Shown here: positions 57,469 to 64,000 of the stretch, in pieces
Layout: each line of letters begins with the position of its first letter
Position numbering within the stretch: the stretch's first letter is position 1
From: Gilliamella apis
GTDB lineage: Bacteria > Pseudomonadota > Gammaproteobacteria > Enterobacterales > Orbaceae
NCBI RefSeq assembly: GCF_002142155.1
Contig: NZ_NASD01000002.1
Coordinates: 1-64,000, forward strand
DNA: 64,000 nucleotides
Direction of reading: 5' to 3'
Position numbers and translations under genes: made by a program
The notes under the pieces: generated by a model
Told to the model about the DNA's origin: nothing
The model's input: the letters and a program-made list of their open reading frames with translations, nothing else
Database searches by the model: none

Positions 57469-60102
57469 ATGAGTACAACGACAACTGATATACAACCGAC
57501 TGCTAAATATCGTCATGACTATAAAACACCGGACTTTACTATTACTGACATCGATCTTGATTTCGATTTAGCGGCAGAAACAACTACAGTTATCGCCCGT
57601 AGTCATATCATCAAAAAAAATTCTCAAGCTAACGATTTAGTATTAGATGGTGAAGAACTTAAATTAGTTTCAGTGAATATTGATGAACAACCATGGTCTG
57701 ATTATCAAATCACTAAAACGGGATTAACAATTAAAAATGTCCCTTCCGAATTTACCTTAACTATCGTTAATCAAATTAAGCCTATCGATAATACAGCACT
57801 TGAAGGACTATATGTTTCTGGTGATGCACTATGCACGCAATGTGAAGCAGAAGGTTTCCGCCATATTACTTACTACCTTGATAGACCTGATGTTCTAGCA
57901 CGATTTTCAACTAGAATTACCGCTGATAAACAACAATATCCTTATTTATTATCTAATGGTAATCGCATTGCACAAGGAGAACTTTCCGACGGTAGACACT
58001 GGGTGCAATGGCAAGATCCATTTCCTAAACCGGCCTATTTATTCGCATTAGTAGCTGGTGATTTTGATATTTTAAAGGATCAGTTTATCACTCGTTCTAA
58101 TCGAAAAATTGATTTAGAAATTTATGTAGATAAAGGCAATTTAGATCGTTCACAATGGGCAATGACCAGCTTAAAAAACGCTATGCGCTGGGATGAAAGC
58201 CGTTTTGATTTAGAATATGATCTAGACATTTTCATGATTGTAGCTGTTGATTTCTTCAATATGGGGGCAATGGAAAACAAAGGGCTAAATATTTTCAATT
58301 CTAAATATGTCCTAGCCAAACCCGAGACCGCGACCGATGATGATTATATCGGTATTGAATCGGTAATTGGTCACGAATATTTTCATAATTGGACCGGTAA
58401 TCGTGTTACTTGTCGCGATTGGTTCCAACTTAGTTTAAAAGAAGGATTAACGGTATTTAGGGATCAAGAATTTACTTCTGACCAAGGGCTTAGAGCAGTT
58501 AAACGCATTGCCGATGTCAAACTACTGCGCACCGTACAATTTGCTGAAGATGCGAGCCCGATGTCTCACCCTATTCGTCCAGAACAAGTGATTGAAATGA
58601 ATAATTTCTATACAGTTACTGTCTACGAAAAAGGTGCTGAAGTAATTCGTATGATGCATACATTATTAGGTGAAGCGAACTTTCAGGCTGGTATGAAACT
58701 CTATTTTAAACGTCATGATGGTAGTGCGGCAACCTGTGATGATTTTGTTGCCGCTATGCAAGATGCATCAGGTATTGATTTAACTCAGTTTAAATTATGG
58801 TACAGTCAATCAGGCACACCAGTATTAACAATAACTGACAGTTATAATCCACAAAATCAACAATATACCTTAACTGTTGAGCAACATACGCCAGCAACGC
58901 AAGATCAAAGTGAAAAACAGGCACTACATATTCCATTGGATATCGAACTTTATCAGCAAAATGGTGATGTGATTGCATTGCAATATCAAAATAAACCTAT
59001 TCATCATGTACTAAATGTAACCCAATCCAAACAAGAATTTGTTTTTGATCAAGTTTCAGAAAAACCAATTGTTTCACTATTAAGAGATTTTTCAGCACCG
59101 GTAAAACTCAATTACAATTATCAAGATCAGGATCTTATATTCTTAATGCAACATGCTAGCAACGCTTTTAGTCGCTACGATGCTGCGCAGATGTTATTAG
59201 CAAAATATGTGCGGTTAAATGTAAGCCATTATCAACAAAATCGACCAATGGCGATTCCTGATTCACTATTAGATGCTTTTAGAGGAATATTATTATCCGA
59301 TTCTGCTGAACCGGCACTTATCGCACAAATACTAACTTTACCTTCGGAAAATGAATTGGCAAATCTATTTGATATCGTTGATCCGATAGCGATTTATCAA
59401 GTTCGCCAATTCTTATTAAATATCTTTGCTAATGAACTCTATGATGAACTAACAGCGGTTTATCATCATAATCAAACAGCACAATATCAGATTGAACATG
59501 CTGACATTGGCAAACGCATGCTGAAAAACTGCTGTTTATCATTGTTAGCTTATGCTGACGATAAATCGCTAGCAAATACTTTAGTTGAACAACAATATCA
59601 ACAAGCCAATAATATGACAGATTCATTAGCGGCGCTTACCACAGCAGTAAAAGCGCAATTAACATGTCGACATACATTACTCTCCGATTTCGATGATAAA
59701 TGGTATCAAGATGGTTTAGTAATGGATAAGTGGTTGGCTTTAAATGCGACAAGTCCAGAGCAAAATGTATTATCAACAGTGAAAAAACTGCTTAATCATC
59801 GCTCTTTTTCACTCAATAATCCAAATCGAATAAGAAGTCTAATTGGTGCTTTTGTTAACAATAATCCTGTTGCTTTTCATGCTGAAGATGGCAGTGGTTA
59901 CCATTTCTTAGTTGAAATATTAATGGAACTAAACCAGAAAAACCCACAAGTGGCATCAAGACTTATTGATCCACTTATTCGATTAAAACGTTATGATGAA
60001 AATCGTCAGAAAAAAATGACAGCTGCTTTAGAAAGCTTATTAAAACTAGATAACTTATCTAAAGATCTATATGAAAAAATCACTAAAGCGTTAGCTGCAT
60101 AA
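57469..60102 (+). CDS. pepN: Aminopeptidase N
   Basis: An 877-residue M1 metallopeptidase. GAMEN is at 266-270; the zinc site HEYFH at 302-306 with Glu325 in LSLKEG; then the catalytic Tyr region FYTVTVYEKGAEV. Full length. Cytoplasmic; trims N-terminal residues from peptides. A hairpin at 60127-60176 follows. Confidence 0.97.
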   Translation: MSTTTTDIQPTAKYRHDYKTPDFTITDIDLDFDLAAETTTVIARSHIIKKNSQANDLVLDGEELKLVSVNIDEQPWSDYQITKTGLTIKNVPSEFTLTIVNQIKPIDNTALEGLYVSGDALCTQCEAEGFRHITYYLDRPDVLARFSTRITADKQQYPYLLSNGNRIAQGELSDGRHWVQWQDPFPKPAYLFALVAGDFDILKDQFITRSNRKIDLEIYVDKGNLDRSQWAMTSLKNAMRWDESRFDLEYDLDIFMIVAVDFFNMGAMENKGLNIFNSKYVLAKPETATDDDYIGIESVIGHEYFHNWTGNRVTCRDWFQLSLKEGLTVFRDQEFTSDQGLRAVKRIADVKLLRTVQFAEDASPMSHPIRPEQVIEMNNFYTVTVYEKGAEVIRMMHTLLGEANFQAGMKLYFKRHDGSAATCDDFVAAMQDASGIDLTQFKLWYSQSGTPVLTITDSYNPQNQQYTLTVEQHTPATQDQSEKQALHIPLDIELYQQNGDVIALQYQNKPIHHVLNVTQSKQEFVFDQVSEKPIVSLLRDFSAPVKLNYNYQDQDLIFLMQHASNAFSRYDAAQMLLAKYVRLNVSHYQQNRPMAIPDSLLDAFRGILLSDSAEPALIAQILTLPSENELANLFDIVDPIAIYQVRQFLLNIFANELYDELTAVYHHNQTAQYQIEHADIGKRMLKNCCLSLLAYADDKSLANTLVEQQYQQANNMTDSLAALTTAVKAQLTCRHTLLSDFDDKWYQDGLVMDKWLALNATSPEQNVLSTVKKLLNHRSFSLNNPNRIRSLIGAFVNNNPVAFHAEDGSGYHFLVEILMELNQKNPQVASRLIDPLIRLKRYDENRQKKMTAALESLLKLDNLSKDLYEKITKALAA

Positions 60103-60126
60103 TAAATTAACAACATTATAAGGAGC

Positions 60127-60180
60127 AAAATCCCATCTTGCTATTGGTCAATAAGATTCAGTTAAGGTGGGATTTTTAAT
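60127..60180 (+). terminator. Terminator after pepN
   Basis: AAAATCCCATCTT (60127-60139) pairs with AAGGTGGGATTTT (60164-60176) with one G-T pair and a long loop, then T-rich sequence. Confidence 0.7.
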
Positions 60181-60202
60181 TAAACAACAGCAAATTTGCT
60201 AC

Positions 60203-60229
60203 CAAAAACCCCGTTCCTCAAAATTTTTG
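60203..60229. repeat. Short stray fragment of the GC-rich repeat
   Basis: AAAAACCCCGTTCCTC followed by AAAATTTTTG matches the opening of the element at 3305, and no more of it. It lies between pepN and the rhodanese gene. Confidence 0.55.
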
Positions 60230-60253
60230 CCGAAATTAAAATGAGTTTGAAAA

Positions 60254-60586
60254 ATGACAATGATAAAAGAAATTAGCCCATTACAACTAAAACAAAAAAT
60301 TGAGAGTAAAGCACCGCTCTATTTACTTGATGTCCGAGAAGCTAATGAAGTCGCCATTTGTATGCTTGACGGCGCCAATCATATTCCAATGAATTTAATA
60401 CCACTTTATTTAGATAAAATTCCTGACGAAGTAGATATTGTAATTTATTGCCATCATGGCGTAAGAAGCCTCAATGTGGCTAACTATCTGGTCGAGAACG
60501 GTTTTGATAGTGATTTTCTATATAATTTAACTGGTGGCATTGATGCGTGGGCACAACTCATTGATACCAGTATGCCTAAATATTAA
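60254..60586 (+). CDS. Single-domain rhodanese
   Basis: A 110-residue cytoplasmic rhodanese. LYLLDVREANEVAICMLDGANHIPM leads to the active-site loop CHHGVRS with catalytic Cys, then NLTGGIDAWA. It probably moves sulfane sulfur. GlpE-like in size but not assignable. ATG 60254 has GAG seven bases upstream. Confidence 0.9.
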   Translation: MTMIKEISPLQLKQKIESKAPLYLLDVREANEVAICMLDGANHIPMNLIPLYLDKIPDEVDIVIYCHHGVRSLNVANYLVENGFDSDFLYNLTGGIDAWAQLIDTSMPKY

Positions 60587-60589
60587 ATA

Positions 60590-60607
60590 GCCCGTGTTTA
60601 AACGGGC
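60590..60607. terminator. Bidirectional hairpin between the rhodanese gene and metQ
   Basis: GCCCGT (60590-60595) pairs with ACGGGC (60602-60607); convergent ends on both sides. Confidence 0.7.
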
Positions 60608-60614
60608 AAATTTA

Positions 60615-61463
60615 TTATTCTTGTGGCATAACCCAATAACCATTTTGATTATGTGTTTGCATATAATCTTTAAATTGTTGTGATTGGTAAATACGTTTTA
60701 TATCTTTTGCCCACTGGCTATTTTCATTACCACCATTAACCACCACCATGATTTCTAAATCAGGGATAATTGTTTCTGATAACAGCGCTTTTTTCGAATC
60801 TATATTGGCAGAATAAACGATACTTCCCGGAATTACGGCAAAGTCTAACTCATTTAAGACTCTAGGAATATTGGCAGAATCCATTTCAACAATATCCACA
60901 CCAGCAATATTTTCGGCAATATCATTTTTGCTAACAATGATTGGATTAGTATTTGGTTTTAACTTAATCCAACCGGCTTTTTCCAATAAATTATATGAGC
61001 GAGCCGCATTTGAGGCATCTTGAGGAATACCAATTTTAGCACCAGAAAAGACATTTTTGATTGAAGTATATTTATTCGAAAATATTGCCGCAGGCACTGA
61101 AGGTACATGCACTACCGGTTTTAAGTTAGCTTTACGTTGACTATTAAAAACGTCCATATAAGCGGTATGCTGAGCGACAGTTAAATCTATACTTCCTTCA
61201 CTTAATGCTACATCAGATTCTAATAAATGAGGAAAATTAACTAATTTGACTTTATAACCTTCAGCTTCAAGTATTGGTTTAACAGCATCTTTGAACAGAT
61301 CATTATACGGCCCTGGTGATACTCCCATACTGATCTCTTTTTTAGTTTGATTATCAACCTTAGATGATGAGTTATCACATGCAGTAATTAAAAAAATAGA
61401 ACTAAATAATGCTAATAGTGCAACATTGTTAACAAATTTTTGTTTGATAAAACTTATTTTCAT
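60615..61463 (-). CDS. metQ: MetQ/NlpA-family substrate-binding lipoprotein
   Basis: A 282-residue lipoprotein. The signal and lipobox are LFSSIFLITAC, with Cys near 29. The mature domain has ISMGVSPGPYNDLFKDAVKPILEAEGYKV, LPHLLESDVALSEGSIDLTVAQHTAYMDVFN and VPAAIFSNKYTSI, as in MetQ. It captures methionine or a related compound for MetNI, encoded divergently at 62797. Confidence 0.9.
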   Translation of the reverse strand: MKISFIKQKFVNNVALLALFSSIFLITACDNSSSKVDNQTKKEISMGVSPGPYNDLFKDAVKPILEAEGYKVKLVNFPHLLESDVALSEGSIDLTVAQHTAYMDVFNSQRKANLKPVVHVPSVPAAIFSNKYTSIKNVFSGAKIGIPQDASNAARSYNLLEKAGWIKLKPNTNPIIVSKNDIAENIAGVDIVEMDSANIPRVLNELDFAVIPGSIVYSANIDSKKALLSETIIPDLEIMVVVNGGNENSQWAKDIKRIYQSQQFKDYMQTHNQNGYWVMPQE

Positions 61464-61545
61464 TTGAACTATCCTCAGTGAAATGTAAATTTAACAAACA
61501 CTCTAACATAGAAATAACAATTCATTTATTCCATGTACTTCTATC

Positions 61546-61571
61546 TTATAACTTTTTGGAATAAGTTATAA
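61546..61571. promoter_or_regulatory. Inverted repeat between metQ and the M20 gene
   Basis: TTATAACTT (61546-61554) and AAGTTATAA (61563-61571) with an eight-base gap, in the 183-bp divergent region. A candidate operator for a shared regulator; it does not resemble a MetJ box. Confidence 0.45.
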
Positions 61572-61646
61572 AAAACGATTATTAGAGCAAAAAAATCAGC
61601 TGTGCTACCGTAAATGTATCAAAAATTGATAGCTATTGGATATGCC

Positions 61647-62783
61647 ATGACTGACACGATTGCCCCTATTATTGAGCAACTTTTTCTTGATTTACACAAA
61701 AATCCAGAACTTTCCAATCAAGAATTTGAAACAACAAAAAGGTTAAGAACTTGCCTAGAACAAGCTAACATTCGTATTTTAGAACTGGGGGCAAAAACTG
61801 GGGTTATCGCCGAAATTGGCTCAGGAAGCCCAGTTGTTGCTTTACGAGCAGATATTGACGCCCTACCCATAGATGAACAATCTGACTGTCAATACCGTTC
61901 AACCAAACAAGGCGTTATGCATGCTTGTGGTCATGACCTGCATACATCTGTGTTAATGGGGGCTGCTTATTTATTAAAAGCCAATGAACAGCAACTAAAA
62001 GGGACAGTTCGGTTACTTTTTCAGCCCGCCGAAGAAAATTTTAGTGGCGCGTTACATTTTATCGAAATTGGTGCACTCAATGGTGTTGATGCTATTTTTG
62101 GTATGCATAATAATCCTAACTTAACCATTAACCAAATGGCTTCACGAGCTGGCCCATTTTCAGCTAATGTAGATCGTATTGAAATTACGGTAAAAGGTAT
62201 TGGAGCCCACGCGGCAAGACCTGAATCAGGTATTGATCCAATTGTCATTGGTGCACAGATTGTTAATGCAATACAAACAATTTCCAGTCGTACAATAAGT
62301 GGACTCGACCCAGTTGTGGTTAGCATTACCAAATTCTTAGGTGGAAACACTTGGAATGTGATCCCTGAAATAGTTGAAATGGAAGGTACCGTAAGGACAC
62401 TTACCCCCGATATAAGGCTAAAGGTCAAGCAACAACTAACCAGTATTATCGAAAATATTGCTCTTAGTATGGGTGCTGAAGCCGAGTTGAGATGGTTTGA
62501 TGGACCACCATCAATCATAAATGTGGCTAAATGGGTCAATTTTTGCCAAAACATTGCTAAACAGGAAGGTTATGAGGTGGTAGACTTTCAACCACAACTC
62601 GGCGGTGAAGATTTTGCTCACTACTTACATCATGTCCCCGGTGCATTTATCAATCTTGGCTCACAAAGCCCCTATGCACTACACCATCCAAAATTTTTAG
62701 TTAATCGTAATATGATAATGCCAGCTGCTAATTATCTCGCAAATCTTGCGCAACTCGGATTAATTGAATTAGCCCAACATTGA
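61647..62783 (+). CDS. M20 family amidohydrolase next to metNI
   Basis: A 378-residue hydrolase (389 if ATG 61614 is used). Metal signatures: VALRADIDALPIDEQ, MHACGHDLHTSVLMGAA, FQPAEENF, MHNNPN and LGGEDFAHYL. KGIGAHAARPESGIDPI is the lid domain. It is 13 bp before metN and faces metQ, so it may deacylate a substrate imported by this transporter. ATG 61647 fits family starts and has GGAT upstream. Confidence 0.9.
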   Translation: MTDTIAPIIEQLFLDLHKNPELSNQEFETTKRLRTCLEQANIRILELGAKTGVIAEIGSGSPVVALRADIDALPIDEQSDCQYRSTKQGVMHACGHDLHTSVLMGAAYLLKANEQQLKGTVRLLFQPAEENFSGALHFIEIGALNGVDAIFGMHNNPNLTINQMASRAGPFSANVDRIEITVKGIGAHAARPESGIDPIVIGAQIVNAIQTISSRTISGLDPVVVSITKFLGGNTWNVIPEIVEMEGTVRTLTPDIRLKVKQQLTSIIENIALSMGAEAELRWFDGPPSIINVAKWVNFCQNIAKQEGYEVVDFQPQLGGEDFAHYLHHVPGAFINLGSQSPYALHHPKFLVNRNMIMPAANYLANLAQLGLIELAQH

Positions 62784-62796
62784 TAGGTATAACATA

Positions 62797-63840
62797 ATGA
62801 TAAAATTTGAAAATGTATCGAAACAATATGAACGCAATGGAATTACGACTCAAGCATTACAAAACATTAATTTAACCATCCAAAAAGGCGATATTTATGG
62901 CATTATTGGCTATAGTGGTGCAGGAAAAAGTACACTAGTACGTCTTATAAATTTTCTGGAAAAACCGACACAAGGCGATGTTATTATTCAAAACCAATCA
63001 TTAAATCAATTATCAAATCCACAACTACGGCAAGTACGTCGTAAAATTGGTATGATTTTTCAGCATTTCAATCTACTTGAATCGAAAACTGTATATGAAA
63101 ACATTGCAATCCCTTTAGTATTAATCAAAAAAGACAAACAAGCGATTAAACAGAAAGTCTATGAACTGCTTGAGTTTGTTGGCTTAAGTGATAAAGCTCA
63201 TAGCTACCCTAAAGAGCTATCAGGAGGCCAAAAACAACGTATTGGCATTGCCCGGGCTTTGGCCAATGATCCCGATATTTTACTTTGTGATGAAGCTACA
63301 TCAGCACTCGATCCGCAAACCACGCAATCGATTTTGGAATTAATCAAAAAAATTAATGATCAATATAAAATTACCGTGGTATTAATTACCCATGAAATGC
63401 ATGTTATAGAGCAGGTTTGTCATAAAGTCGCGGTGATGGAAAAAGGTAAAATTATCGAACATGGCAATGTGCTTGATGTGTTTGGTCATCCAAAACATAA
63501 AACCACACAAAATTTTGTTAGCTCAGTAATTAATGATCAAATTCCGGCTGGAGTGGTTGAAAATCTCCTAGAGATAGAAGGAGATAAAAATAATATAAAA
63601 TTGTTTAAACTCGAATTTCTGGGTCGCTCAGCCTCAGAGCCTGTTATGAATTCACTAATATTACAACAAAAAGTCATCGTCAATATTTTATTTGCTCATA
63701 TGTCAGAAATTGAAAAAACTGTATTGGGCAGCATGTTTGTTCAACTAAAAGGCAGTGATAGTAATATCGAACAATCGGTACAGTTTCTTCGTGAACATGG
63801 AGTCAACGTTACAGAAATCCAACATTGGGAGAACAACTAA
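62797..63840 (+). CDS. metN: Methionine ABC transporter ATP-binding protein
   Basis: A 347-residue ATPase: Walker A GYSGAGKSTL, Q-loop MIFQHFNLLESKTV, signature LSGGQKQRIGIARAL, Walker B ILLCDEATSALDP, and the switch ITHEM. The C-terminal NIL domain (about 265-345), which senses methionine, is present. Its stop overlaps the metI start by one base (TAATG). Confidence 0.95.
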   Translation: MIKFENVSKQYERNGITTQALQNINLTIQKGDIYGIIGYSGAGKSTLVRLINFLEKPTQGDVIIQNQSLNQLSNPQLRQVRRKIGMIFQHFNLLESKTVYENIAIPLVLIKKDKQAIKQKVYELLEFVGLSDKAHSYPKELSGGQKQRIGIARALANDPDILLCDEATSALDPQTTQSILELIKKINDQYKITVVLITHEMHVIEQVCHKVAVMEKGKIIEHGNVLDVFGHPKHKTTQNFVSSVINDQIPAGVVENLLEIEGDKNNIKLFKLEFLGRSASEPVMNSLILQQKVIVNILFAHMSEIEKTVLGSMFVQLKGSDSNIEQSVQFLREHGVNVTEIQHWENN

Positions 63841-64000
63841 TGGAAGTAGTAAATGATTTTATCAATTATTTGAATACTAATTTTTTAAGCCGAGTAACGA
63901 TTGAACAATACGCACAAGCTTCGTTAGACACTCTATATATGGTTGCTTTCTCTTTAATATTAGGCGCATTAATTGGTATTCCATTAGCAATTTGTTTAGT
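63840..64000 (+). CDS. metI: Methionine ABC transporter permease MetI, 5' end only
   Basis: Cut by the window edge after 53 codons. It begins MEVVNDFINYLNTNFLSRV and continues into EQYAQASLDTLYMVAFSLIL, the first membrane helix, as in MetI proteins. ATG overlaps the metN stop. The frame is open to the end. Confidence 0.85.
   Translation, partial: MEVVNDFINYLNTNFLSRVTIEQYAQASLDTLYMVAFSLILGALIGIPLAICL

Noticed and set aside
61464-61613. MetJ operator upstream of metQ
   Set aside because: No AGACGTCT-like tandem sites; only the AT-rich inverted repeat at 61546-61571 is present.
62021-62554. 177-residue minus-strand frame
   Set aside because: Antisense to the M20 gene, whose metal-binding motifs are intact.
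1-64000. cas genes, tRNA or rRNA genes
   Set aside because: No Cas1, Cas3 or Csy-type proteins among the translated frames, and no cloverleaf or rRNA core sequence noticed while reading.

Overview
The window looks like chromosomal DNA of an AT-rich gammaproteobacterium close to the Orbaceae (Gilliamella/Frischella-like insect gut symbionts). The housekeeping proteins match Escherichia coli families closely, and several enterobacterial gene orders survive: damX-dam-rpe-gph-trpS, ubiE-ubiB-tatABC, gmhA-yafJ and porin-asnS-pncB-pepN. The genus is an inference from protein style and AT content. No rRNA or tRNA gene was seen.

Layout. 1-4420 is a repeat-rich accessory region. It holds two short type I-F CRISPR arrays (239-506 and 2819-3146) inside roughly 1 kb duplicated segments, four copies of a GC-rich structured repeat, and a gene for a large secreted protein (1025-2395). 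A second member of that secreted family lies at 17700-19160. Both genes carry three heptanucleotide repeats between an upstream ATG with a Shine-Dalgarno sequence and the main frame, so they look phase-variable and, as sequenced, out of frame with that ATG. 4423-5762 holds uspF and yceF. 5788-15235 is a ten-gene iron-uptake operon of the FetMP/P19 type (FTR1 permease, P19 protein, DUF2318 protein, FtsX-type permeases, two ATPases and a SagB-nitroreductase-like protein) behind a strong Fur box at 15311-15329. 15502-17564 holds an LTA-synthase-like membrane enzyme and a LysE exporter.

19668-29494 holds kdsD, aroK-damX-dam-rpe-gph-trpS without aroB, trkA, and thiM-thiE-thiD under a TPP riboswitch. 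29592-38918 holds a copper chaperone, a decayed kptA, an M20 amidohydrolase with an MFS exporter, mnmE, a YdcF-like protein, tag, a second MFS protein and gor. 39084-49749 holds a small lipoprotein, hldE, tatABC-ubiB-ubiE (no ubiJ), a shortened NadR with a lost kinase P-loop, a YfiF-like methyltransferase, nusB, ribH, gmhA and yafJ. 49727-64000 holds mdtH, mgsA, two porins, asnS, pncB, pepN, a rhodanese, and a divergent methionine-type ABC importer (metQ facing an M20 hydrolase, metN and the start of metI).

Themes: iron acquisition, envelope building (KdsD, GmhA and HldE for LPS inner core; porins; Tat), cofactor salvage (thiamine, NAD), and a surface/defence region where CRISPR arrays sit beside apparently phase-variable secreted proteins.
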